NCBI RefSeq assembly: GCF_900104635.1
Contig: NZ_FNWC01000007.1
Span: forward strand, 868,001 to 932,000
Origin: Coprococcus phoceensis
Lineage (GTDB): Bacteria; Bacillota; Clostridia; Lachnospirales; Lachnospiraceae
Direction of reading: 5' to 3'
Length of the DNA: 64,000 bases
Shown piece after piece: positions 16,231 to 25,000 of this stretch. The translations under genes and the position numbers were made by a program. The notes under the pieces were generated by a model. It was not told the origin of the DNA. It made no database searches and worked only from the letters and a program-made list of their open reading frames with translations. Positions within the stretch are counted from its first letter, which is position 1. The number at the start of each line of letters is the position of its first letter.

Positions 16231-18921
16231 ATGAAAAATACAGAGAAAAAGGGGAAAAAAGAGCATATTTGTGTTGGTTTGCTGGCCCATGTAGATGCCG
16301 GAAAGACAACCCTTGCAGAAAGTATTTTGTATGTAAGCGGAAAGACGAGAACACTTGGGAGAGTGGATCATGGGAATGCATATTTAGATACCTTTGAGCT
16401 GGAACGTGCAAGAGGTATCACGATTTTTGCAAAACAGGCAGAGGTAGATCTAAAAGAGAAGGAGGTCACCTTTTTAGACACACCGGGACATGTCGATTTT
16501 TCTGCGGAAATGGAGCGGACACTGCAGGTGCTGGATTATGCGATTCTTGTCATTGGCGGTGCAGATGGCGTACAGGGACATGTGCAGACATTGTGGCATC
16601 TTTTAAAGAGATATGAGATTCCAACGTTTCTGTTTGTCAATAAGATGGATCAATCCGGAACAGATAAGGAAACGTTACTTGCGGAACTTCAGAATCGTCT
16701 TTCTGCTTCCTGTATAGATTTTACCTGTGAGAAGGATAGCGAGGCTTTTTTGGAAGCGGTCGCTATGTGTGATGAAGAGGTATTGGAAAATTATCTGGAA
16801 GGAGAACCGATTACAGACTGCAAGATTCGTAAATTGATTCAAAAACGAAAAATTTTCCCTTGTTATTTTGGCTCTGCCTTAAAACTGGAAGGAATTGATA
16901 CCTTTTTAGAAGCGTTTGACCGGTATACAATCTGTCCGGAATATGCGGATACATTTGGTGCAAAAGTATATAAAATATCAAGAGATGCACAAGGAATGCG
17001 GTTGACACATCTGAAAGTGACAGGTGGTTCGCTGCGGGTAAAGATGGTTTTAAAAGAAGAAGAAAAAGTGGATCAAATCCGTATTTATTCCGGTTCGTCT
17101 TATCGGACAACAGAGGAGGTGGAAGCCGGAAGAATCTGTGTGATTACCGGACCGGATACGACTCGTGCCGGAGAAGGACTTGGTGCAGAATCAGAAGCAG
17201 CAGCTCCGATGCTGACACCAGTGCTGAATTATCAGATTGAACTGCCGGAGGGCTGTGATGTCCATGGTATGTTTTTAAAGTTAAAACAGTTGGAAGAAGA
17301 GATTCCGGAGCTGCATATTGTTTGGGACAGACAATTAAATGAAATTCATGCTCAGGTTATGGGAGAGGTACAGATTGAGATTTTAAAAAGCATGATTTTG
17401 GAACGATTTCAAGTTGATGTAGAATTTGGAACGGGAAATATTGTGTATAAAGAGACGATTGCAGAACCGGTGGAGGGGGCAGGACATTTTGAACCGCTCC
17501 GCCATTATGCAGAAGTCCGTCTTGTACTGGAACCGCTTCCCTCCGGAAGTGGACTTGTTTTTTCATCGAATTGCAGTGAGGATGTGCTAGAGCGCAATTG
17601 GCAGAGACTGATTATGACGCATTTGGAAGAAAAAGCGCACAAGGGAGTTCTGACCGGTTCTGAGATTACGGATATGAAGATTACGTTGATTAATGGAAGG
17701 GCGCACCAGAAACATACAGAAGGTGGTGATTTCAGGCAGGCAACGTATCGTGCTGTACGACAAGGTTTGAAGAAAGCAAAGAGCATTTTACTGGAACCGG
17801 TTTATGAATATCAGTTGGAAATTCCGGCAGATCAGGTTGGACGTGCTATGACAGATTTGCAGAGAATGCATGCCGTCTTTGAACCGCCAAAGATGGAAGT
17901 GGATATGGCAATCTTAAAAGGGACGGCTCCGGTTGTCACTATGCGGGATTATCAGCGGGAGATGATTGTGTATACAAGGGGACATGGAAGGTTGTTCTGT
18001 TCTCTGAAAGGCTATGAGCCGTGTCACAATGCAGAAGAGGTTATCGATTCCTGTGGATATGATTCGGAGGCGGATACGGAAGAACCGACAGGGTCTGTAT
18101 TTTGTTCTCACGGATCCGGATTTTATGTAAAATGGAATCAGGTCGAGGAATATATGCACACGGAAAGCCGTGAAAAAGCAGTGTCAAAAGAAAAACAGAC
18201 AGTTGTTTATGAGTTGCCTCCTGTGATTGACGAAGAAGAATTAAGAATGATTTTTGAGAGGACATATGGTCCGATGAAACGGGAGAGGAATGTGTTTGCC
18301 AAACGTGTGCAGGCACCGGAACCTTCTGTGAAACGCCCCAAAAAGCAGACGGATGAGAAAGAATATCTGTTGGTGGACGGATATAATATCATCTTTGCGT
18401 GGGAAGATTTGAAAGAGTTGTCAGAAATTAATATTGAAGCTGCCAGAATGAAATTGATGGATATCCTGAGCAACTATCAGGGGTATCGGAAACAGACATT
18501 GATTCTGGTGTTCGATGCTTATAAGGTACCGGGGAATGTGGGAGAAGTTCAAAAATATCACAATATTCATGTGGTGTATACGAAAGAAGCAGAAACTGCC
18601 GATCAGTATATTGAGAAGACAGTACAGGAAATCGGGAAGAAATATCATGTGACAGTGGCGACATCCGATGCGTTGGAGCAGATGATTATTCTCGGACAGG
18701 GAGCGCAACGAATTTCAGCGAAAGGGCTGTTGGAGGAAATTTTGACAGTCAATCAAGAGATTCGAAGAGAGCATTTGAATCGTCAGCAAAATACGGCATC
18801 ACAATATTTGTTTGAGAGTCTTCCGGAGGAGATGGCAAATCTGATGGACGAGGTAAGGCTTGGAAGAATTGAATTTGATGAGATAGGAAAGAGATATGAG
18901 GAAAAAAACAGGGGCAATTGA
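16231..18921 (+). CDS. Tet(M)/EF-G-like ribosomal GTPase fused to a Rae1/YacP NYN RNase domain
   Basis: 896 residues against about 640 for Tet(M)-type ribosome protection proteins. The G domain has G1 AHVDAGKTT (19-27), G2 RGITI (61-65), G3 DTPGH (83-87) and G4 NKMD (137-140). EF-G-like domains II-V run to about residue 640, with EGGDFR where Tet(M) has its SPADFR-like segment. After a Lys-rich linker, residues about 710-870 closely match B. subtilis Rae1/YacP: LVDGYNIIFAW, LVFDAYK, KEAETADQYIE and VATSDALEQ keep the conserved acidic residues of the NYN/PIN-like nuclease. Rae1 cuts mRNA in the ribosomal A site. The fusion predicts a translation-factor-delivered nuclease. Tetracycline resistance is not assured. 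The next gene's start lies inside this one. Confidence 0.85.
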   Translation: MKNTEKKGKKEHICVGLLAHVDAGKTTLAESILYVSGKTRTLGRVDHGNAYLDTFELERARGITIFAKQAEVDLKEKEVTFLDTPGHVDFSAEMERTLQVLDYAILVIGGADGVQGHVQTLWHLLKRYEIPTFLFVNKMDQSGTDKETLLAELQNRLSASCIDFTCEKDSEAFLEAVAMCDEEVLENYLEGEPITDCKIRKLIQKRKIFPCYFGSALKLEGIDTFLEAFDRYTICPEYADTFGAKVYKISRDAQGMRLTHLKVTGGSLRVKMVLKEEEKVDQIRIYSGSSYRTTEEVEAGRICVITGPDTTRAGEGLGAESEAAAPMLTPVLNYQIELPEGCDVHGMFLKLKQLEEEIPELHIVWDRQLNEIHAQVMGEVQIEILKSMILERFQVDVEFGTGNIVYKETIAEPVEGAGHFEPLRHYAEVRLVLEPLPSGSGLVFSSNCSEDVLERNWQRLIMTHLEEKAHKGVLTGSEITDMKITLINGRAHQKHTEGGDFRQATYRAVRQGLKKAKSILLEPVYEYQLEIPADQVGRAMTDLQRMHAVFEPPKMEVDMAILKGTAPVVTMRDYQREMIVYTRGHGRLFCSLKGYEPCHNAEEVIDSCGYDSEADTEEPTGSVFCSHGSGFYVKWNQVEEYMHTESREKAVSKEKQTVVYELPPVIDEEELRMIFERTYGPMKRERNVFAKRVQAPEPSVKRPKKQTDEKEYLLVDGYNIIFAWEDLKELSEINIEAARMKLMDILSNYQGYRKQTLILVFDAYKVPGNVGEVQKYHNIHVVYTKEAETADQYIEKTVQEIGKKYHVTVATSDALEQMIILGQGAQRISAKGLLEEILTVNQEIRREHLNRQQNTASQYLFESLPEEMANLMDEVRLGRIEFDEIGKRYEEKNRGN

Positions 18922-20233
18922 CCTGACAACAGGCAATGAGATGAGAGCGATTGTAGTATTTGCACTGCCTTTGATCGCAGGCAATTTATTTCAACAGTTA
19001 TATAATTTGATGGATACGATGATCGTGGGAAAATTTATCGGTGCAGATGCGCTGGCCGCAGTCGGTTCTTCGTATATGACGATGAACTTTCTTACTTCAA
19101 TCATTATCGGACTTTGTATGGGGAGCGGGATTGTATTTTCCTGGTTTTACGGCTCAAGACAGAGAGAAAAGCTGGAACAAAGTATGTTTCAGTCTTTTCT
19201 GTTTATTTTGGCGGTTACTGTAATGATCACGGGTGCCAGTCTTTTATTTCTTGACCAGCTGCTGCATCTTTTGAATATCGAATCGAGTATCTTTCAGATG
19301 ACAAGAGCATATTTATTTATCATTATCTGTGGTATGGGATTTGTGTTTTTATATAATTATTTCACCGCCGTACTTAGAAGTATGGGAAATTCGTTTACGC
19401 CACTGATTTTTTTGGTGATTTCGTCGGTGATCAATATCGTATTGGATTATATATTTGTAGTTCCGCTTCAGATGGGAGTATCCGGAGCAGCTTATGCCAC
19501 GGTCATCGCGCAGGCAGTATCGGCAGCAGGAATTGCAGTCTATACACTGTGGAAGGTAAAAGAGGTAAGTATTTCCAAGCGGATGCTAAAAGGCGAGAGA
19601 GAATTGTTCTGTATGATCGTGAATCAGTCACTTTTGACAAGCGTGCAGCAGTCGATTATGAATTTCGGTATTTTGATGGTACAGGGTTTGGTGAACAGTT
19701 TCGGCGTGATTGTCATGGCTGGTTTTGCAGCTGCTGTGAAAATTGACAGTTTCGCATACATGCCGGTGCAGGACTTTGGGAATGCATTTTCCACCTATGT
19801 GGCACAAAACCGTGGAGCAGGAAAGATGGAACGTATCGAAAAAGGGAAAAATTCTGCATTGAAATTGATTGTCGGTTCCTGTGTGGTCATTTCCACACTG
19901 GTTGTCCTGTTTGCGGGACCTCTCATGCGTTTATTTATTGATGCATCTGAGACACAGGTCATTTTTGAAGGGGTTCGCTATTTGCGGATTGTATCTCCTT
20001 TTTACTGTCTGATCGGATTTTTATTTTTACTGTATGGTCTTTACAGAGGAATTGGGAAACCACAGTTTTCTATTGTATTGACAATAATTTCGCTGGGGAC
20101 ACGTGTCCTTTTAGCATACGTCCTTTCTGCAATCCCGGCAGTCGGAATTGTGGGAATCTGGTGGGCAATCCCAATTGGATGGTTCCTTGCAGATACAGTC
20201 GGGTTTCTCTATTATCATTTTATGAAAAAATAG
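18896..20233 (+). CDS. MATE family multidrug/cation exporter
   Basis: 445 residues with 12 predicted membrane helices, the family standard. The N terminus (IDLTTGNEMRAIVVFALPLIAGNLFQQLYNLMDTMIVG) is characteristic of the Clostridial MATE/NorM-DinF class, which exports drugs or metabolites by Na+ or H+ antiport. ATG 18896 overlaps the 3' end of the GTPase-RNase gene by 26 bases, so the two are translationally coupled and may share a physiological trigger such as ribosome-targeting drugs. The substrate is unknown. Confidence 0.92.
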   Translation: MRKKTGAIDLTTGNEMRAIVVFALPLIAGNLFQQLYNLMDTMIVGKFIGADALAAVGSSYMTMNFLTSIIIGLCMGSGIVFSWFYGSRQREKLEQSMFQSFLFILAVTVMITGASLLFLDQLLHLLNIESSIFQMTRAYLFIIICGMGFVFLYNYFTAVLRSMGNSFTPLIFLVISSVINIVLDYIFVVPLQMGVSGAAYATVIAQAVSAAGIAVYTLWKVKEVSISKRMLKGERELFCMIVNQSLLTSVQQSIMNFGILMVQGLVNSFGVIVMAGFAAAVKIDSFAYMPVQDFGNAFSTYVAQNRGAGKMERIEKGKNSALKLIVGSCVVISTLVVLFAGPLMRLFIDASETQVIFEGVRYLRIVSPFYCLIGFLFLLYGLYRGIGKPQFSIVLTIISLGTRVLLAYVLSAIPAVGIVGIWWAIPIGWFLADTVGFLYYHFMKK

Positions 20234-20260
20234 ATATTTTTCAGGAGCCACACATATACT
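20234..20260 (+). promoter_or_regulatory. yqfC: Candidate sigma-E (sporulation) promoter of yqfC
   Basis: ATATT at 20234-20238, 14 bases, then CATATACT at 20253-20260. The B. subtilis sigma-E consensus is KMATATT-N14-CATACAHT. The core -35 and 7 of 8 -10 bases match, although the two bases before ATATT do not. yqfC is a mother-cell sigma-E gene in B. subtilis. The -10 lies within the first arm of the adjacent hairpin. Confidence 0.5.
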
Positions 20261-20288
20261 ACTATAAAAGTATATGTGTGGCATTTTT
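20247..20288 (+). terminator. Perfect 14-bp hairpin with T-run, terminator of the MATE operon
   Basis: GCCACACATATACT (20247-20260) and AGTATATGTGTGGC (20269-20282) pair perfectly around an 8-base loop. ATTTTTAT follows, so it looks like a rho-independent terminator. The ATG of yqfC (20289) falls in its T-tail, so the terminator and the next gene's leader share the same DNA. Confidence 0.8.
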
Positions 20289-20558
20289 ATGGAAAAGAAA
20301 ACATTCATAAATCGCATGGCAGATGCGGCAAATATGCCGAAAGATGTAGTGCTGGGTGTCCCGATTCTCACCATGACCGGACAGAACGAAGTGAGTGTGG
20401 AAAATTATAGAGGCATTATTGAATACACCGACTTATTAATTCGCATACAGACAAAAATCGGTCAGATTAAAATTATTGGGAAATCACTTCAAATTGACTA
20501 TTACACAAATGATGAGATGAAAATTACCGGTCGTATCACTTCAATAGAATATCATTAA
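20289..20558 (+). CDS. yqfC: Sporulation protein YqfC (YabP/YqfC family)
   Basis: 89 residues, the family length. It is a mother-cell sporulation protein of unknown biochemical role. LGVPILTMTGQNEVSVENYRG and IIGKSLQIDYYTNDEMKITG are family signatures. Either ATG 20289 (MEKKTF) or the in-frame ATG 20274 inside the preceding hairpin could be the start. Neither has a convincing Shine-Dalgarno, which is odd. I prefer 20289 on family N termini. It lies just upstream of yqfD, as in other spore formers. Confidence 0.9.
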   Translation: MEKKTFINRMADAANMPKDVVLGVPILTMTGQNEVSVENYRGIIEYTDLLIRIQTKIGQIKIIGKSLQIDYYTNDEMKITGRITSIEYH

Positions 20559-20570
20559 GGGGGATAAGGA

Positions 20571-21779
20571 GTGTTAAATACAATCATTCGATATATACAA
20601 GGGTATCTGCTTATACAGGTAACCGGATATTCCCCGGAGCGATTCTTAAATTTGTGCAGCCGTAAGCAAATCTATCTGTGGGGGCTTGAGCCAAAAGAAA
20701 ACAGCTATGAGATGTTTATTACTATCCGGGGATTTAGAAAATTAAAACCGATCCTGAAAAAGACAAGGACAAAGGTGACAATTTTAAATCGGCTTGGACT
20801 GCCGTTTTTTTTTCACAAGTATCGAAAACGAAAGGTATTTTTTTTCGGGATACTCTTTTGTGTGATATTTATTTATGTCATGTCTTTATTTGTATGGAAT
20901 ATACATATTGAAGGAAATTTCACAAGGACAGATGAGGTTATTTTGGAGTTTCTGGAGTCCAAACACATTGAACATGGAATGTTAAAAAAGAAAGTGAATT
21001 GTGAGCGTATCGTAAAAGATATCAGAAAAGAATTTGATGATATCGTGTGGGTGTCCGCATATGTGACCGGAACCAGACTGATGATTCAGGTCAAAGAAAA
21101 TACAGACACATTCCCGATGGAGGCTGCAAAAGAAGAGCCGCCGAATGACATTGTGGCCGAGAAGGACGGACGGATTACGAGTATCGTCACAAGAAATGGA
21201 GTTCCTCTTGTCAAGCCGGGCGATGAAGTAAAAAAGGGGGACATATTAGTCTCCGGAAAAGTCGAAGTAAAAAATGATGCAGGAGAAGTTGTCAATTATC
21301 ACTACCAGAATGCAGATGCAGATATTGAGGCGGAAACTACTCTGGAATATGAAAATGAGCATCGTTTCTCTCACTCGGAAAAAAAGTATACGGATGCTAA
21401 GAAAAAAGCTTTTTATATCAAGATCGGAAACTATTTCGGCATTTTGGGAGGGTGGAAGAACCATTATCAGGAAGCGGAGATCTATACAAGTGAGTGGCGT
21501 TTGAAAATCGGGGAGCATTTTTACATTCCCATATCATTTGGAGTTAAAGAAATCCGCCAGTATGAATCAAAAGAAAAAGTATACACACAAGAAGAAATGA
21601 GGATACTTTTAAGCGAGGAGTTTCAGTTGTTCTGCAAGGAACTGGAAGAAAAGAAAATAGAGATATTGCAGAAAGATGTGAAGATTTATTTACAAGAAAA
21701 TAGTGCAAAAGCCAAAGGAACGCTCCGAATTCAGGAGAAAATTGGTCAACACAACGAAACGGAAATGATTGATTTCTAG
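20571..21779 (+). CDS. yqfD: Sporulation protein YqfD
   Basis: 402 residues. A soluble N-terminal region (RFLNLCSRKQIYLWGL) is followed by one hydrophobic segment at about 85-110 and a long extracytoplasmic domain. That domain contains GTRLMIQVKEN and the biotinyl-like NGVPLVKPGDEVKKGDILVSG. The protein belongs to the stage IV sporulation group and is co-expressed with yqfC under sigma-E in B. subtilis. It starts with GTG 20571, with AAGGGGG about seven bases upstream. Confidence 0.93.
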   Translation: MLNTIIRYIQGYLLIQVTGYSPERFLNLCSRKQIYLWGLEPKENSYEMFITIRGFRKLKPILKKTRTKVTILNRLGLPFFFHKYRKRKVFFFGILFCVIFIYVMSLFVWNIHIEGNFTRTDEVILEFLESKHIEHGMLKKKVNCERIVKDIRKEFDDIVWVSAYVTGTRLMIQVKENTDTFPMEAAKEEPPNDIVAEKDGRITSIVTRNGVPLVKPGDEVKKGDILVSGKVEVKNDAGEVVNYHYQNADADIEAETTLEYENEHRFSHSEKKYTDAKKKAFYIKIGNYFGILGGWKNHYQEAEIYTSEWRLKIGEHFYIPISFGVKEIRQYESKEKVYTQEEMRILLSEEFQLFCKELEEKKIEILQKDVKIYLQENSAKAKGTLRIQEKIGQHNETEMIDF

Positions 21780-21832
21780 TGATTTTCTGTGATACAATAA
21801 AAAAGATTATGAAAATAGAAAGGGATAGGCAA

Positions 21833-22819
21833 ATGAGTATACTGGAAGAATTCATTGAAATACCTGTTGCACATGAAAAGAATATATTCGGGCAGTTTGA
21901 TGCATTTGCAAAGAAGATAGAACGTACTTTACAAGTGACATTAATCGCACGGGATGGACATACGAAAATTTTAGGAGAAGCCCAGCGTGTGAATCAGGCA
22001 AAACGAGTGCTGGAGCAGCTTGCGGAGCTGTCAAAGCGAGGCAACACCATTACAGAACAGAATGTAGACTATGCGATTTCACTGGTCTTTGAGGACAATG
22101 AAAAGGGAATCGTAGAGATTGATAAGGATATTATCTGTCATACTTTGCAGGGGAAACCAATTAAGCCGAAGACGCTCGGGCAGAAGAAATATGTGGATGC
22201 AATCCGAAAGCAAATGATCGTATTCGGACTTGGACCTGCGGGAACCGGAAAGACATACCTTGCGATGGCAATGGCAATTACGGCGTTTAAAAACAACGAA
22301 GTGGGAAGAATCATCTTGACACGTCCGGCTATTGAAGCGGGAGAAAAACTTGGTTTTCTTCCGGGCGATCTGCAAAGTAAGATTGATCCGTACTTAAGAC
22401 CATTGTATGATGCTCTGTATCAAATTATGGGGGCAGAGAGTTTTATCAAAAATTCCGAAAAAGGGTTGATTGAAGTGGCTCCTTTAGCGTACATGAGAGG
22501 GCGTACGCTAGACAATGCATTTATTATTTTGGACGAGGCACAAAATACGACACCTGCTCAGATGAAGATGTTTCTGACCAGAATCGGTTTTGGCTCAAAA
22601 GTGGTAATTACAGGAGACTCCACACAAAAAGACCTTCCATCCGGAATGGTGTCCGGATTGGATATTGCGACAAAAGTAGTTCGCAATATTGATGATATTA
22701 CAATCTGTAATTTATCCAGCAAAGATGTTGTCAGACATCCTTTGGTGCAGAAGATTGTAAAAGCGTACGAAGAATTTGAACAAAAGAAAGAACGTCCGAG
22801 AGACAAAAGGAGAAAATAA
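21833..22819 (+). CDS. phoH: PhoH family ATPase
   Basis: 328 residues. Walker A is GPAGTGKTYLA and Walker B is FIILDEAQNTT. The N-terminal 100 residues form the KH-like domain typical of PhoH/YbeZ. It is an RNA-linked ATPase thought to act with YbeY in rRNA maturation and ribosome quality control. ATG 21833 is supported by AAAGGGATAGG; an upstream in-frame GTG overlaps the end of yqfD and is less likely. Its stop overlaps the ybeY start. Confidence 0.95.
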   Translation: MSILEEFIEIPVAHEKNIFGQFDAFAKKIERTLQVTLIARDGHTKILGEAQRVNQAKRVLEQLAELSKRGNTITEQNVDYAISLVFEDNEKGIVEIDKDIICHTLQGKPIKPKTLGQKKYVDAIRKQMIVFGLGPAGTGKTYLAMAMAITAFKNNEVGRIILTRPAIEAGEKLGFLPGDLQSKIDPYLRPLYDALYQIMGAESFIKNSEKGLIEVAPLAYMRGRTLDNAFIILDEAQNTTPAQMKMFLTRIGFGSKVVITGDSTQKDLPSGMVSGLDIATKVVRNIDDITICNLSSKDVVRHPLVQKIVKAYEEFEQKKERPRDKRRK

Positions 22820-23313
22820 TGACTTTATTATTTGAAGAAGAGGGCAGTTTGAAGCTTTCGCTTCCTTGCGAAGAACTTGCGGTAAAAGTAATTGAGATGG
22901 CTTTGGATTATGCAAAATGCCCGTATGAGGCAGAGGTGAATCTGCTTTTGACAATGAATGATGAGATTCAGGAGATGAACCGTAATTTTCGTGGAATTGA
23001 CCGCGCGACGGATGTACTTTCCTTCCCGATGGTAGACTATGAGACAGCAGGATCATTTTCTTTTCTGGAAGATGCCCTTGAGTATTTTAATCCGGAGAGC
23101 GGAGAGCTGATGCTTGGAGACATTGTCATTTCAAAAGAAAAAGTAGTTTCACAGGCAGAAGAATACGGACATTCCATTGAACGGGAATACGCTTTCTTGA
23201 TTGCGCACAGTATGCTTCATCTGTTTGGTTTTGATCATATGGAAGAAGAAGAGCGGGCGGTGATGGAAAGAAAGCAGGCGGAAATATTAGAACGTCTGCA
23301 AATATTGCGTTAG
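22819..23313 (+). CDS. ybeY: Endoribonuclease YbeY
   Basis: 164-residue zinc-dependent RNase for 16S rRNA 3'-end processing and 70S quality control. The metal motif HSMLHLFGFDH corresponds to HGxLHLxGYDH; the three His ligands are kept, while Ser and Phe replace the usual Gly and Tyr. FRGIDRATDVLSFP is the other family signature. ATG 22819 overlaps the phoH stop. The dgkA and era genes that often follow ybeY in Firmicutes are absent here. Confidence 0.95.
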   Translation: MTLLFEEEGSLKLSLPCEELAVKVIEMALDYAKCPYEAEVNLLLTMNDEIQEMNRNFRGIDRATDVLSFPMVDYETAGSFSFLEDALEYFNPESGELMLGDIVISKEKVVSQAEEYGHSIEREYAFLIAHSMLHLFGFDHMEEEERAVMERKQAEILERLQILR

Positions 23314-23334
23314 CAGAAGGTAGTGAGGAGATTT

Positions 23335-24999
23335 ATGATAGAAAAACAAAAGAAAAACAATAGTTTCTTAATGCAGGGAATGATTCTCGCTGTTGCAGGA
23401 ATTATTACAAGAATCATCGGGATTGCATATCGCATTCCGGTAACAAATATTTTGGGGACAGAAGGACAGGGATTTTATGCCACTGCGTTTTCTATTTACA
23501 ACATTGCACTGCTTCTGACTTCCTACAGTCTTCCGTTAGCAGTTTCAAAGCTGATCTCTGCAAGGGTGTCTAAAGGTGAGCGGAAAAATGCTATGCGTAT
23601 TTTTAAAGGTGCACTTTGGTTTGCTTTTATCGTCGGGAGTGTTGTTGCCTGCATCGTTTTCTTTTTCTCAGATTTTATTGCGAAAACGATTATGTCCATG
23701 GAACTGAGCGCCTATGCACTTCGTGTGTTGGCACCGGGACTTCTGATTGTAGCTGTAATGGGAGTCTTACGTGGATTTTTCCAGGGAATGGGGACGATGA
23801 TGCCAACTGCAATCTCACAGATTTTAGAACAGATTGTCAATGCTGTCATCAGTATTATCGGGGCGAGCTATCTGCTTGAGATGGGGAAAAAAGTGGCAGA
23901 AAAAGCGAGCAATGACTCTGTGGCATATGCATATGGAGCAGCAGGAGGAACGCTTGGAACGGTGTGCGGAGCGCTGTTTGGATTATTGTTCTTACTGTTT
24001 GTCTTGAAAATTTATTCGCCGACAATCAAAAAGCAACTCAAACGAGATCGCAGCCTTAAAACAGAAGGGTATAGCGAGATTTACAAAATTCTCCTGATGA
24101 CAATTGCTCCTGTTATTTTGAGTACGGCAATTTACAATATCAGTGAGACAATTGACATAGGGATGTTTGGAAGCATCATGGCGGCACAGGGACATTCATT
24201 GGCAGAACGTTCGGACTTATTGGGACGTTTCAGTGGACATTACAATGTGTTGATCAACATTCCGCTTGCAGTGGCAAACGCACTAGGAGCATCTTTGATT
24301 CCAAGTCTTACAGCTGCGGTGGCAATCGGAGATAAAAAACAGATTCACAGTAAGATTTCAATGTCTATTCGATTTTCCATGATGATTGCCATTCCGAGTT
24401 TTGTAGGATTCCTTGTATTGGCGAACCCGATTTTAGCGTTGTTATTTAACGGAAATATCGATATTTCAGCGAACATGCTGAGACTTGGAGCAATCACAGT
24501 TGTATTTTATTGCATGTCTACTGTGACAAATGCAATTCTGCAGGGATTAAACAAGATGACAACACCGGTAAAACATGGCGCGATTTCCCTTTGTATCCAT
24601 TTGGCCGGTCTGTTTATCATGCTTGTGATTTTTAAGATGGGAATCTATGCGGTTGTGGCAAGTAATATCATCTTCTCGCTTTCAATGTGTATTTTAAATG
24701 CACGTGCACTTAAGCGCGAGGCTGCTTATCATCAGGAGGTGGAGAAGACATTCCTGATTCCTGCTGTTGCAGCAGTTGTTATGGGAGTTGTGGCATTAGT
24801 AATCTACTTCCTGTGTAATCTTGTGATGAGTCAAAATATTGCGGTGATCATTGCTTTGCTTGTAGCTGTGGTTGTATATGGTGTGTCATTGCTGAAGTTT
24901 GGAGGTCTTTCCCAAGAAGAGATCTTAGCACTTCCAAAAGGAAGCACACTGCTTTCCTTGTTTCAAAAATTACATTTGGTAAAAGAGGAGTATGCATAA
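23335..24999 (+). CDS. MOP-superfamily flippase (YtgP/MurJ or SpoVB type)
   Basis: 554 residues with about 14 membrane helices. The N terminus (QGMILAVAGIITRIIGIAYRIPV) and GTEGQGFYATAFSIYNIALLL match the Firmicute polysaccharide flippase group that includes YtgP (lipid II flippase) and SpoVB (spore cortex). Which of these two roles applies cannot be settled from sequence. ATG 23335 is preceded by GAGGAG; an in-frame GTG at 23323 overlaps that site. It starts 21 bases after ybeY. Confidence 0.9.
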   Translation: MIEKQKKNNSFLMQGMILAVAGIITRIIGIAYRIPVTNILGTEGQGFYATAFSIYNIALLLTSYSLPLAVSKLISARVSKGERKNAMRIFKGALWFAFIVGSVVACIVFFFSDFIAKTIMSMELSAYALRVLAPGLLIVAVMGVLRGFFQGMGTMMPTAISQILEQIVNAVISIIGASYLLEMGKKVAEKASNDSVAYAYGAAGGTLGTVCGALFGLLFLLFVLKIYSPTIKKQLKRDRSLKTEGYSEIYKILLMTIAPVILSTAIYNISETIDIGMFGSIMAAQGHSLAERSDLLGRFSGHYNVLINIPLAVANALGASLIPSLTAAVAIGDKKQIHSKISMSIRFSMMIAIPSFVGFLVLANPILALLFNGNIDISANMLRLGAITVVFYCMSTVTNAILQGLNKMTTPVKHGAISLCIHLAGLFIMLVIFKMGIYAVVASNIIFSLSMCILNARALKREAAYHQEVEKTFLIPAVAAVVMGVVALVIYFLCNLVMSQNIAVIIALLVAVVVYGVSLLKFGGLSQEEILALPKGSTLLSLFQKLHLVKEEYA

Positions 25000-25000
25000 A

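Noticed and set aside
16231..18921. Calling this gene a tetracycline resistance determinant
   Set aside because: The GTPase part is Tet(M)-like, but the key domain IV segment differs and the protein carries an extra RNase domain. Resistance cannot be inferred from sequence.
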